Part shown: positions 1 to 11,869 of the stretch, in pieces
Numbering within the stretch: the stretch's first letter is position 1
How the letters are laid out: the number at the start of each line of letters is the position of its first letter
Assembly: GCA_022578605.1 (NCBI GenBank)
Contig: MU394051.1
Coordinates: forward strand, 496,001-560,000
DNA from: Camillea tinctor
Taxonomy: Eukaryota; Ascomycota; Sordariomycetes; Xylariales; Xylariaceae
DNA length: 64,000 bases
Direction of reading: 5' to 3'
The notes under the pieces: model-generated
Told to the model about the DNA's origin: nothing
The model's database searches: none
Seen by the model: the letters and a program-made list of their open reading frames with translations, nothing else
Position numbers and translations under genes: made by a program

Positions 1-659
1 GCAAGAATGCCATTGGTAAGGTTTTGGAGCATTCTCAATTATTTTTGGAGATTCTCCGCTATCTTCGACCATGTCCTTCGTATGCAAGTTCTGAGTGTTC
101 CTACTCCGATATCTGGGACGAAACTCAAACCGCGCCCGCTATAAACGATCACCGGAATTCAAATGCAGCAAATCAAGAATTTGACGAGACTTCAAAGAAC
201 TCTCCACCGACAGTAGATATGGCTACAACACTTACAATACTAACATGCTATACCTGGCTACTACAAATATATGACAACATATTCTCCCGAATACATAATA
301 CACTCCGGTCCCAAGCTCAGCTATCTCAGAAGTCCATACCTTCAATTCTCCCAGGGGTTCAGATAGGTGGTTTCAACTTAGACCACCACCAAGACCTTCA
401 GATTGAAGTCCTTCTCCAACTCTGCTCCAAGATGCTGGAACGTATCGAAGAGACGCTAGGAATTAATGTCATAACCCAGCCTCAAGATGTTCGTGCCAAG
501 ATACCCCGTGCTATTTTGGATGCGGGTTCCGCTTCACCGCTGCTCGATATTATCTTCAAATCAAGGTGTTTAGACCACCAAGAAGGGGGACGATGGGAAC
601 GAGCAGCAGTTCTGAAACAGACAATGGCCAAGATTCGAGAAATGCTTAGAGAAGGATAG
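1..659 (+). CDS. AflR-type Zn2Cys6 transcription factor, C-terminal part (5' end off window)
   Basis: The frame is already open at base 3 and runs to TAG at 657-659, so this is the 3' end of a gene starting left of the window; there is no ATG near the left edge. The visible part of about 218 residues contains a stretch around 220-320 (TILTCYTWLLQIYDNIFSRI) and a later one (PGVQIGGFNLDHHQDLQIEV). These are typical of the C-terminal regulatory half of fungal aflatoxin-regulator-like Zn2Cys6 factors. The Zn cluster itself would lie upstream and is not seen. Such proteins usually sit in and control secondary-metabolite clusters, so a cluster may lie to the left; nothing downstream here supports one. 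Family call confident, target unknown. Confidence 0.8.
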   Translation, partial: KNAIGKVLEHSQLFLEILRYLRPCPSYASSECSYSDIWDETQTAPAINDHRNSNAANQEFDETSKNSPPTVDMATTLTILTCYTWLLQIYDNIFSRIHNTLRSQAQLSQKSIPSILPGVQIGGFNLDHHQDLQIEVLLQLCSKMLERIEETLGINVITQPQDVRAKIPRAILDAGSASPLLDIIFKSRCLDHQEGGRWERAAVLKQTMAKIREMLREG

Positions 660-741
660 ATAGTGTAGGGGATAGCCCCATATGGCACACACACAAAGCT
701 CGGGACACAACGGGATATATTGCCGTGCTATCAAGCTATAC

Positions 742-798
<57 letters not shown>

Positions 799-3669
799 TG
801 ACAAAACCCAAAAAGGGGGCTAAATACTAAGGCCTGCTGAGTCATTCTGACGTAACAGATAGATATAGAGTATCCAATTCAATTGACATATTATAACTAC
901 GTTATATTTGTACAATTCTTATGTTATCTTATCATATAATGTTTCCATTTACCATCGTTCTACATCCAAGGTTTCGAGTGGAAACACAAAAGTTCTGTAA
1001 TATATCGAGGTGTTATATCGACACGGTATCCCATTCTGCCGCTTTTAACCAACAAACCCCATCATCATTCTTTCGTTATAAGCACGATGAGTGGCGTGCG
1101 GGGCAGATTCTCAATATGTGATGGCATCTACACTAACAACGCCATAATCCGGGGGTGATATGACGAATAACTCAAAGTCCTAGTAATCATGCATGTTCTT
1201 ACAGCCCTGAAGATGGAGAGTACCGGAGATTTTTTCTTTCATTAAGCCTTCTGCCGGTAGTTCGGGAAGACACGCATAAACTCTTGGTATAAGTCAGAAC
1301 TAACGCAGATTCTCCGAGCGTAAGAATCTAATGTTTGGTGACCATGTTGCTGACAATGCACCAACATATCCGGGAAGACCGATGATTACGGCGCAGAATT
1401 ACACCTTATTTATACATCTTGATAAAATCAGATATTGGACCTTTATGAGTTACTTACCAAACTAATGACTACCTGGGTGGTAGAGTCAGGCCGTTAGCGG
1501 AAAAGTCAATTGTCACTGGCGACTAGCCACGTGATTAATGACATGGGATTTCTCTACGTGATCTAATTATCAAGTATAAGGCCAGAAAGACTTTTAAAAT
1601 CCAAGAAGAATATGATGTGTATTTTATTTGGGCATACCTAGTTTATCCATAGAATCACAAATTCAGAGGTGCCGCGTTTTTGGTAGCCCCTAACCGAGAC
1701 GTAGCTTAGATTGGAAAGATCCCAAGAAACTGAAGCACGGCATCGAAATATCAGCATAAACGTAATCAATTTAATATATATGTGTACAACTGTAGGTACG
1801 CTTGAACCAAGGACTGGGAAGGTGAACGGCGAACTGGTTAATGTTCGGTAAGAACCTAAGTTGTGCGGTACTTCATATTATATATAGAGAGTAATATCTG
1901 CCAATGATATAGCTTCAAGTCGAGATAAACTTATAACATCTAGAATAATTATTGTAACAAGAAGTCTCGAATTTTCTAGTCTAGATATTATTTCATATCC
2001 CGGGAATTGCAGCACTGCTCCTCGTGTTAGTAACATAGCTACTGCCGTTGCTGTCGTATACCACGTATGTGGCTTCTATTTGAGCGTATATAGCTGCATG
2101 ATGGCATCGGATCATATAGGTGCGATGTTTTATATACGATTGTTTCGACCTATGCCGAAGCCACCCTCATCAAGGGCTAGTATCAACTGAAGGCAGAATC
2201 GCTGCTGCTTGCCGAAGACATGCTGTGCCATTATATGCTTGTGGGGCTTGAAAACATGATTCATGTCTGCCACTGAACCCTCCCGATTCTCAAAGATCCA
2301 CCATCGACTCCTGTAACCTAGCCACTACGCATCATAAATAAGAAACTACCCCGCGAAAGCAAATATAATAGCTTCTATAATCTTGCATCAAGGCATGAAC
2401 TTCCGCCTAGCGGTTCTCCTGTGACTTTGTCGGGCTCTGTAGGTCAAGGTTGGCAGGTACTCATGTAAGAGAACTTAGCTAAAACTAAACGCCTCGCGGT
2501 GTTCACATTCAGGGGTCCGGTGGTATGGTGAGTTATTTTCTAAAACAGTTCTCGAGGACTTTAGGGCAGTTTTATATTTGAAAGTACGATAATCTTGAAA
2601 AATCCTGCGTTTTTCTTCCAGTGGGAGATGGGAGCCTCAAAGGATAGCCTCTAACCTACACAACCAGGCTTGAGGGTGGACATGTTGTTGATCAGTGGTT
2701 AGTGCATAGCAAAACTGACCTAGACTCCACATCCGGTCTTCTCAAAATACTGGATCAGCCAAGATATTCTACGCCGCAACTAATGCCTAGCTCGATGCAC
2801 TGACCTGCTATCACCGTCCGAATGGGTAGATGAGTAGATCTTATTCCTTTCGTTCAGGCTATTAGATCCTCTTCATGTTTCGGGACCGCCGCCGCCACTG
2901 CACCTCAACATGCCCTTGGTAGTGACAATCAAGACAATGGCTTTTTGAGTGCGTAACTAAGTTTTCAGCTAATTTTCGAAGGGCACACCAACAGAAAAAA
3001 ATTATCTTGCCTTTAGAAACAAGGAGAAGAAAGCTTATTTTGTGCTCTCAGTTGTAGATTGCCCAACGAGGGAATCCTACCATATCCAGTGAGAGCGGGG
3101 ACACATATGATATACTCCGTTTCCACAGACACGAGGTTCACTGGAATGGATGTAGCACCCGTTTGCTAACCAGTACACGGCTCACGCTGACCGCCAAGGT
3201 AAACTAGCCAATAATTCGATAGAAAGGGACGCCTCAACTAAAAATAGTCCCAAATAGTCTATACTACGTAGCAAATGAGCCGCAGCCCTTCCTGGGGCTA
3301 ACAGGTAAGATGGACGCATTCCAAGTGTTCCCTGAATAAAGGCTCGAACGCTGCAAAAAGAAGTCTCTTGCATAAGATTAGCATTGTTAGGCTCTACTCG
3401 AGAACGCTGAATTGGTCATTCAATTTCCCAGCCATGTGTTAACCTTACGAACCATGTGTATCTATCTGCATCCTCCAAAAGACTGCGGCCTTTAGCCCAT
3501 TTGTTTACCTAACGACCAGCAGAGGGGCTGAGTGGAAGAGAAACTCTCTATTAGATAAGACACAATTATTCTCTTACTGCCCTCTTCCCCATCTGTCGAT
3601 CTTTTTGTGCTCTTATAGAGACGTTTGACCTCCATCCTCACCCAGTTACTCATTAGTACGATTGTGAAA
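660..3669. other. Intergenic, no gene seen
   Basis: About 3 kb of AT-leaning DNA. Only short, non-ATG or unconvincing frames occur. Apart from the dinucleotide repeat at 742-795 I see no structured element. The last 100 bp before 3670 are the promoter and leader of the membrane protein gene. Confidence 0.6.
742..795. repeat. Compound microsatellite (GT)7(GA)20
   Basis: A run of GT units at 742-755 passes directly into about 20 GA units at 756-795, shortly after the stop codon of the regulator gene, so it probably lies in its 3' UTR. Confidence 0.97.
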
Positions 3670-4658
3670 ATGTCCGTCTCGCACTCACAATTGGGCTTCT
3701 CATGCCCATCTAAAGGCACCTTCTATGTCTGTGAACATGCCGATATTCGGTTCATCGGGTGCTGTACTATAGATCCCTGCGCAGACGGTAGTGGAGTATG
3801 TCCTCAAGCAAATCTAGCTACCTCCAGTTTCTCGTCAGATCACTACGATGATATTCCACCCCAAACCTGCGCTGCTCCATACAATGCTAGTTCATGGTAT
3901 ACTTGCAAGTCATCAACACCATTCATGGGATGTTGTAGGGATGTTGCTTGTGGTGAAGGATGCCAACAAGCTGACTTGCTTCCTGCAAGACTGAGCGACG
4001 ACGAGTATCAAGCCCAAATTTTCCTCTCCGGTACCACGACATCAGATAACTCCAGCTCGGGTGGAGGCTCTGGCAGTAATAGCTATGGACGCTATAGTCT
4101 ATCTCTAGGAGCAATTCTCGGGATATCCCTTGGAAGTGCAGCACTCGTCGCCATAATACTCGGTTTTCTCATGTATCGGTGCGGGTGGTGGGCGAGACAG
4201 AAGAAAAGCCAACAAGAGGTCAATGAAGCTAGCAAGCACTATAGTATTAGCACAGGAGAACGTGAGTATTCAGCTCTAGTTTAACATCAACTATGGTTTT
4301 ATTTTTTTCGAGATAAGTCTAACTAATTATTGTAGAATATTCGCCTGGATTTCCACCGCCTTGGTCAGCTATGAGCCAACCTACTTCACCGCAACCGAGC
4401 CCTGGGTTCCCGCCATATTCAACCAATTCCTATCCGCACCCACAATCAAGCACGATTCCGTCCGAGCCATGGCCACGAGACAGCAGACATGTATCCGAGC
4501 TATCAGGTATGAGCTGGGACGCAATAGCGGCCGGTGCAGCCCAGAAACCCTCGACACCGCTGCTCTCGGGAGCACACGCAATGGAACTAGAAGGGCGGGA
4601 AATAGATCACACGAGACTTGCCGAACTTCCAACGTCGCCCATAAGGGATCACAAATAG
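3670..4658 (+). CDS. Cys-rich single-pass membrane protein, fungal, uncharacterised
   Basis: Two exons, 3670-4261 and 4336-4658. The intron 4262-4335 (GTGAGT...TTGTAG) has a CTAACTAAT branch site just before the acceptor. The product is 304 aa. I chose ATG 3670 because the frame upstream holds only a TTG. Residues about 8-105 carry paired cysteines (FIGCCTIDPC, FMGCCRDVACGEGC), the pattern of a fungal extracellular Cys-rich module. A Ser/Gly-rich linker follows, then one hydrophobic helix at about 142-172, a Cys/Trp/Arg stop-transfer, and a Pro/Ser-rich cytosolic tail supplied mainly by exon 2. There is no clear N-terminal signal peptide, so the helix probably acts as a signal anchor. Family-like proteins are called hypothetical membrane proteins; a surface-sensing role is speculation. 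Confidence 0.85.
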
Positions 4659-5624
4659 TCTATGATTTATGAGATAGGGAAATGAAACTATAACGTGGAG
4701 GAAGTGCAGGTGAAGTTGGGTAGTGGCTAATTGGGGGAATAACTTACATTATCTACATAGGACGATAGTAGGCTGGAGTTTGGGAATACCACAGTTTCGA
4801 TTCTTGGAAGTTTTTTGTATATAGGTTTACTTCTTCCAAGCGGAAAAGCATATCATTCACGACTTAGACGACTGGCGATAGTCGAATTTCTCCATATGAC
4901 GCTTATGGCTTGATGAACTACGCGTAGATAGAATCACGACCAGACAAGACAACCATCACTCATATTTACTATAGCCTGGTGTCTTATTAACATACCTATA
5001 TTAGATATGTATCTGCCTAGATATTTAGGTATCGAATAATCCTACAGTAATTATCAATTGAACTCTATCCGCTTTCTCTTTCTTTCTAAACAGCGTTGAG
5101 ATAGACAAAGATTGTTTTTAAGGAGAAGTTTCCCATTCCCTTTCAATGCTATTAGCAGTAACGAGTTATCATGAATTTATTCACACATAAAACCAGCATC
5201 TTACTGATCACTAAATGAGATATGTGAGCTCATCAAAATTTGCTCACTCCTTGTTATTCACCGAGGATTAGAGTTGATATTTACTTATATGTTTCCACTT
5301 AGTCGTACCTCCAACGAATCAAGTAATTCAATGTGTTCTTACTACTATCACAGTCACTAGCTACCTAGTTAACCAGTCGGCCAGTTCTGCCAGTCGAAGG
5401 ATTTGCGAAATAAAATCTTACTACAAGTCTTAGGGATGGGGTAAACTGTGGCGTGGCCAGGGTGGTGGTAGCCGAGACTCTCTATATTTAAAAAAAATCG
5501 AATGTCTAAAAGTACCTAGTCACAGCAAATCTGGACGGTCAAATCAAGCAGCTTTTCTGGCCTGAGCACTCCCTGTTTCTTTTCCTCTCCTCTCCCTTGT
5601 CTCCCTTGCCTTGTCTCAACAACC
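4659..5624. other. Convergent intergenic region
   Basis: Shared 3' flank of the membrane protein gene (+) and the dehydrogenase gene (-). AT-rich, with no coding signal. The imperfect palindromic stretch around 5010-5030 (CCTAGATATTTAGG) is the only structure noted. Confidence 0.6.
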
Positions 5625-6764
5625 CTATGCGCCAAACTCCTTGTCGTAACCAGTCATAGTAAATCTATACCGCACGTCGTTATTGTGTAGTCTCTGCAGT
5701 GTCTTGGATAGATTTTCAGCGCTGATGGGTACAGTCTCCACCCAGGACTTGATACCCTTGTCGGCAGCGAGCTTCAACATTTCCAGCATTTCACGTCTGC
5801 TTCCGAGATGCGAGGCACCGATCAAGCAGCCGTTCGGGTTTAGGTCTTGAGGTTTGACATTTAGAGTCGCTTCTTCGGGAAGACCGACCGAGATCCACTT
5901 GCCGTGGACGTCGAGGAGAGCGAGATATGCGCTCAGATCGAAGCCCGAGCCAAAGCTGTTAGCCGTGCTGATGATCAGGTCAAAGGTCATCAGATGGTCC
6001 TTGTTCCAGTCCTTGTCACCTGAAGCTAGGTACCCGTCGGCGCCCATCGCCTTCGCATCTGCCTCCTTGCTGTGGGACCGCGAGATGACCCACGTCTCGG
6101 CGCCGAGCGCCTTTGCAAACAAGACTCCGAAGTGACCCAGCCCACCTAGACCGACAATACCAACCTTCTTTCCAGGGCCGGCCCCGTTCCGCACGAGCGG
6201 ACTGTAGCTGGTGATTCCGGCACACAACATCGGCGCGGCGAGTTCGCTGGGTATCGCATCGGGAATGGGGAATACCCTGGCGACGTAATTAGCATGTTGA
6301 TTCTCAATAGGCGGGGCATTCAATGCTCACCAATGTTCATGAGTCCGCACGTGGGAAGAATAGCCACCCTGCGATACCAAACCAGTATCCGGCCAGACAG
6401 CTCCATAGGTATCTAGCTGCTTCGCGCAGTAGGTCTCGTTGTCATTTTTACACTGCCGGCAGTTCAAGCACGACCAAGATTGCGCACCGACGCCAACACG
6501 CTCACCTGCCTTGATGAGCGTGACCTTGGGACCGACCCGTATCGCCTTGCCAACGATCTCGTGGCCCACCGCTAGCGGAAAGTGCTGTTCTCCCCAACCG
6601 CCGCTGATGGTGTGGATGTCGCTGGAGCAGACACCGCAGCACTCGACCTTGACCTCTACGTCGTAGTCACCAAAGGGTTTCGTGTCGAACTTGTTCTTGT
6701 GGAATGTAGTCCAGGTCGCAGGCGACTCGACCTGGAAGCCTTCATATTGATCATACTTGGACAT
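5625..6764 (-). CDS. NADP-dependent zinc alcohol dehydrogenase, cinnamyl-alcohol/ADH6 type
   Basis: Exons 6764-6331 and 6276-5625 with a 54-bp intron (GTGAGC...CGCCAG, branch TGCTAAT), giving 361 aa, the usual family length. Joining the exons restores the conserved HEHWVFPIPDAIPSELAAPM stretch. Catalytic zinc ligands are C46, H68 and E69 (GHEIVG) plus a later Cys. The structural-zinc cluster is C99, C102, C105 and C113. The Rossmann motif GLGGLGHFG is followed by SRSHSK, typical of NADPH-preferring members. It would reversibly reduce aromatic or branched aldehydes to alcohols in the cytosol (family knowledge). A TATA-like TTTATTTAAATAG lies about 120 bp upstream of the ATG on the minus strand. 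Confidence 0.95.
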
Positions 6765-8778
6765 TTTTTTGTTTGCGTGAAAGTTAACAGAAAGGGAAGT
6801 ATATAGAAAGAGAAAGATAAAGGTTCTTCACTTCAAGACTTTGATCAAGCAAGATCACATAGAGTCAAAGAGCCTACTCTTCTATTTAAATAAAGAAAAA
6901 AGTTGAAAGGATCAATTCCATAGACATGAATCAACTATGGAGGTCGGTAATGCACAGAATATATTCTGGCCGTGGGGGGGGAAGAAACGTCACAGTTGAT
7001 AAGAAACATCCCCACATTTGAGCTTTAGAGGGGTTGATTGCCTCACAAGATTAAAAAAAAAAGCCTTCTTACGATGATTTTATCCGCCGGTTGTAAGTAC
7101 TGGTGGTGGTCATGTTCTCCAAGTCACGAGCTAAAGCGAATCAACGACGACTCCAGACCCCAGATCCACCGGGAAGGACTTGTAGATCCACCGGGGAGAG
7201 GTTATGGCGGGTTGGCGGGGTGGTTGATTCGCGAGAAAACACCGAAGTCGGCCAGGGATGAGGTCTGGTATACCTGCGCTATGCCGATTCTCCCACCAGT
7301 CGGAACGTTTGAACCGCTGAGCTATTGCCAAGCAACGCAGAACATCGTGCCGAAGGAATGGCTTGTGCTATAGGCGTATCTACTTACCTATCCATATCTG
7401 GAATAGACGGGCAACATACCATGCAATAATGAGTATATCTTGGATCATTGTTAACGGTCTCCAATGATCTTGATGATATGCCCCCCTTTTCTTCATTGAG
7501 TTGTATACCATGTGTTGTTACTGAGATAGGTTAGAACAATAGAGTCCTATACACACCAATTAAGCCTATTAGTTGCTTAGTCTCTCTGTGCAACTATCAA
7601 TTAGCTACATAGTTCTTTTTGCAGTTATTAAAGAGTAAGCTACTGGCAAGTAACAAGGGTCAAATTTAGTAAGAGTGTGTTGTTTACAGGTTTATCCACT
7701 CATGTACTATGTACTCGGTACGTCTTGCCTATTTATTCTCTTACAACTAATTGGCTTAATAAGTATACTCGATCAATTACTCTTAAAGAGGTAATCCATA
7801 AACGAAAGTTACTATGTATTGAAAAAGTATCACGGGTTTTATAGGGCTTACGGTGAGATGTCGATCTTGTATCTTAAAAACGAGTTGAATACCTAGGTAC
7901 CTAAGTTTAAATAATGACTTATATTTCATGATTGTAACTATCGAAGTGTTCTATACTAACAAGGTTTATATCACGGGGATGCGACAAATTGATGACGTGA
8001 TATCAACGGCGTGGGGTTGAGGAGGCTATATTATGACATTCAGGATGAAACGAACACGAGCTGACGAGGACGACCAAGTTACCCCATGTAGAAATATCAC
8101 ACCCCCAAGCGATAGCTTTCATGATAGTGTACCCATCGTGGGGAAGATAGAATAGATGCGAATAGCCTATTGCCAGAAATGAGAGAGTCACAACACCGTA
8201 TACCCCTATTAAACCGAGAGTGGCGAATCATGTGTACAATATTGGCACCTAGCTAGCAGGTCAAAAGGGGGCTCATAGGGAGAATATTGATAATAGAATG
8301 ACACTTCAACACAGAACGACGTCGGGGAGAGATGAGGAAGGTCCAGTTGTGCATTCATCATCACTTGATTGCTCCAAAACTACCAGGCCAGGCAGACGGC
8401 TTAGATCTGATTAGTGATACGACACATAATGTGGCGAGCAAAGTGTTCTCTAGAGAGAGAAGAGAAATAGGGGGGCGCAAATATCCCATCTCTATTAAGT
8501 GCTGTTTAATCAAGCATCCCCGATAGCAACACGTCATGCTTTTCTCTAAGTCCTCAGCGTGCTCTCAGAAACGTCGCTCGTCGTCCCAGTATCATAACCT
8601 CCTTTTACCGCCCACAGCATTACCACTGCCGTCATAACCATTATTCCATTAACGCTCCACGGAAAAGAAAAGAAGAACCAAACAATCTCCTTTCTATCCC
8701 TTCAACCCCCCTCCCCCAAAATTTCCCTGCTCCTCTCCCCTCCCCCTATCTCTCCCTCACCTATCCTCTACCCCCCCT
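6765..8778. other. Intergenic, dehydrogenase promoter on the left
   Basis: The first few hundred bases are the leader and promoter of the minus-strand dehydrogenase gene. Around 7150-7200 a 12-base word, AGATCCACCGGG, occurs twice about 30 bp apart, a possible regulator site. The rest is AT-rich with no convincing frame. C/T-rich sequence at 8690-8780 is the 3' flank of the next minus-strand gene. Confidence 0.55.
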
Positions 8779-9252
8779 TCACGCCTTCGCCTTCGCCTTC
8801 GCACTCCCTGCCCGGAACCCGACCCCAGCCAAAAACGCAACGCGCGCCGCGACGCACACATACACCAAGGGCACGCACGCCCAGCCGACGCCATCCCACG
8901 CCCGTGCATCCCAGTAGATATCCCAGCCGCCCGCCCCCACCAGCGCGTACAAGCGCGCGAAGTCAGCCGCCAGCAGCGCGGCGATGAGCGTGCGCCAGAC
9001 GGCCAGGTCGCCCGTGCTGCGCAGCACGAGGGCCTCGGCCAGCGCCGCGAGCAGGTACTGCGCCGCGAGCTGGGAGAGCGCCGCCGAGGTCGCGGGCCCG
9101 ACTCCCTGCTGCGATGAGCTTGTCGTGATGCCCTGCAGGTAGGCGTCCTGCCGGAAGTGCGCGTGGTAGGCGCATGCTAGCGCGGCGAGGGGCTCGGCGA
9201 TGAGGAAGAGGAAGCGGTAGGTGAGGGGGAGGACGGATTGGCGGGGCGGCAT
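8779..9252 (-). CDS. DUF7704-like four-helix membrane protein
   Basis: Single exon, 157 aa, ATG at 9252 and TGA at 8779. Much more GC-rich than its surroundings. About four hydrophobic segments occupy the length: around residues 8-28, 55-75, 85-105 and 122-145. The N-terminal half (LPLTYRFLFLIAEPLAALAC) and the WDARAWDG turn fit the fungal DUF7704 family of small integral membrane proteins of unknown role. The C-terminus is a short Ala/Lys repeat. The assignment rests on recognition of the pattern, not on catalytic residues; function unknown. Confidence 0.75.
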   Translation of the reverse strand: MPPRQSVLPLTYRFLFLIAEPLAALACAYHAHFRQDAYLQGITTSSSQQGVGPATSAALSQLAAQYLLAALAEALVLRSTGDLAVWRTLIAALLAADFARLYALVGAGGWDIYWDARAWDGVGWACVPLVYVCVAARVAFLAGVGFRAGSAKAKAKA

Positions 9253-11869
9253 GGTTTTTGAGAGAAAAGGGAGAGAGGGGTGGAAAGGGTTTTTTTAACT
9301 TGTAAAGGGGGTGGTTATGTGTAGTTTTCTATTCCCCCTTTTTTTCTCCTTCCTCGTATTAAGTAATTTGATTATTTTTTCCTTGAAGAAAAGAAATATT
9401 GGTTTTAAATATTTATTTTTGCTTTTCTTTTTTTTTCGTCTAGTACTATGTATATTTGGAACCGAGATAATGGGGCTTGATGACAACCTGGCCTCGAAAT
9501 ATTTTTTTTTGTTGAATCACTACTACACTAATAACGCGCTGGCATTTGACAGCAAAGGTGGGTGGATGCACAGTTGTCATGGTGATTGGTCTAAAAGCCA
9601 TCGTCACCGAATCACAATCGAATTTGTATTTCTCCTTTAGGTACTTCGTAGTACTAGCGGAGCGGTCAGAGGTACCTAGGTACTTAGATGGCTGGTATAC
9701 ATAGTAAGTACTTACTACTTATGTAACTGCTCAGACATCAAATAACAGCACGTCGGGCTTGGAATAACCTTCTTCCAATCACCTATTAAAGGCTGGTCAT
9801 GTGAAGAGGTACCTCCAGCGCCCCTGAGGTGTACTTAAATAGTATTAGTAGCTACATGGATACTACTTTTGTTCCATCTATACTTTCCCCAGCACTGAAC
9901 ATAGCCCAACTACAAGTCCGCTGGAATATCTGGAGTTTTTAAAAGTAAAAAATCTACACGTTCTGTTGGTGGTTGTTCTCTAGCTTGTTGCTTACAACCA
10001 GTGGTACGAGCTCCATGCTCTGATCTCCATCATATAACTAATATTATTGGTGAATACCTTTCAGCCACTTGACTAACAAGATTGATAATTGTTTTTTCTT
10101 TTTTTCATTCTCCTTTCTCACATATCGTCTATGTATTCCTACAGCTTGCCCCTCGTGACCATCATTACCTGTGATGTGCCGAAGCCTATAGGCTGTGGCT
10201 TATAGCACACGCAGATCACTACTGTATACAATCCGAATATAGTCTCGGGCCGACGCCCACGCGGGTCACGCTCCTCGGGCGACGTGATAGGCTCTCCGGA
10301 TATCGATCTCGTACCTTGCCGTCAGTTGCCGACTTAGATGAATCCATTAGGCACGTTGGTTCTGACCGGTCACTACAGGGGCGTTAGCGACTGGGTGCTT
10401 TCCGAGCTCGTGGGTTACCCGCAAGCCCAGACAGTGCTTATGTAGTAACGTCACAGACAAGGGAGAAAGAGAGAGGGGGAGGAATGAAATTCTTATGGTT
10501 TGATGCTGGTAGTTGGTCACTGGATTATAACCTTCATTTCTTACTGGTGATACTCTCTGGTTTGCCGTGTACCGGGTTTACGGAGCTGTCGTGCGACCAT
10601 CCCCCTCGATTCGGGTACAGTTACTCTATTCAACGGCACGCCCGTAACACCAAATGTACATATAATTCTTCGGTTCTGTATGTTTGTCTGATACTTGGTT
10701 GCGTGAGTAATTATCGCTCGCCTATGAAAAGATAGAAGCTTGGCTGACAGACTGTGTTATTGTAGTTGGCTGCAGGTAATGCTGAAAGTATAGAGTTTCT
10801 TTTTTTCTTTGTCTCTTTTCTTTTCTCCTGATCAGTTTTTTTTCTTTAATTCACTTGTCTCTACACGTTTATTCCTTTTAATGTTCTTAGATATCATGGG
10901 TTAAATGATACATACATGGACGGTTTCATTTTAGTGTGGCAGAGCATCAATGACGGATACCAGGGGCCAGCGTTAATTGTGCTGTACGAGGCCTCCAGCC
11001 CTATCCACAGTCGGTGGTAGATATGGCACATGTTTATTAAAAGGCCCCCGTACAAATCAGGTAGCGATATTCCCTTCCTTGTGTGAGGGCACTGATTCAT
11101 TCACCTACAAACAGTACTCATCTAGTCTCTGTCGGACAATTTCACGAGCTAACGTTAGCTATGTTTCACTTCACTTTGTCACCAACTGGAACTATACCAC
11201 ACACAGATCTAACGTTATCCATCAGATGTTCGGTTGTAATGTGGTGATACGACATGAATAAACGGCCCATTCACATGGGAAGGGAGTAAACAAGGACGGA
11301 ACCAATCGTATTGAGTCTGCTATTCGTACCCTAGGTCTAGGGTCGCTCCCGGATTTTAGGCAAAGGCCATTCTACTTAACTCATAAAATCTCTCATGTAA
11401 AACGGCAACCAAGCTAGTCTTATTGATGTTTAGTGAATATATAAAAGCAATAATTTCAAACCGGCGTAGTAGTAGTAATACCAATGCACGATGATTTCGG
11501 TCCTGGTAGGTTGAAAGAGTTACGGGACAGTGAACTGCCTTATCGTTGATTATTTGTGTCTACTGTATGGTGTAATGAAAAGCCGCACGAACTCAGTCAT
11601 AAGCTAATTTATGCTGTCCTATGTTACTTCGGGAGAGATTGTCCATTGGTGACATTGATATCTACGTGTAGGTATTTACCGAATTTGCTCCTATGGATAG
11701 GTAACACTTGAACCAGGCGAATCAGACATGGAACGAAGCGATACGGCGTGTCCGAGGCACCTTTCTGTTATATAAGACATTGGAAGTCATACATCAAGTC
11801 TGTCTCCGAACTAACAGTGCCTAATTTTATGAAGAGCTGGCTAGTCGGGAGTTAACATCTTTGTTGTAA
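9253..11869. other. Intergenic
   Basis: Promoter of the DUF7704 gene at the left (T-rich 9290-9450), then a patch with CCTAGGTAC palindromes at about 9675. A more GC-rich block at 10180-10460 has several short self-complementary words but no frame. No convincing gene; the frame from ATG 10484 (83 codons) lacks any recognisable feature. Confidence 0.55.

Noticed and set aside
7038..7373. 111-codon plus-strand frame upstream of the dehydrogenase
   Set aside because: Composition and an antisense open frame suggest chance; it lies in a promoter-like region.
10484..10735. 83-codon frame with a hydrophobic start
   Set aside because: No clear signal-peptide cleavage site, no promoter signature, no family; likely random.
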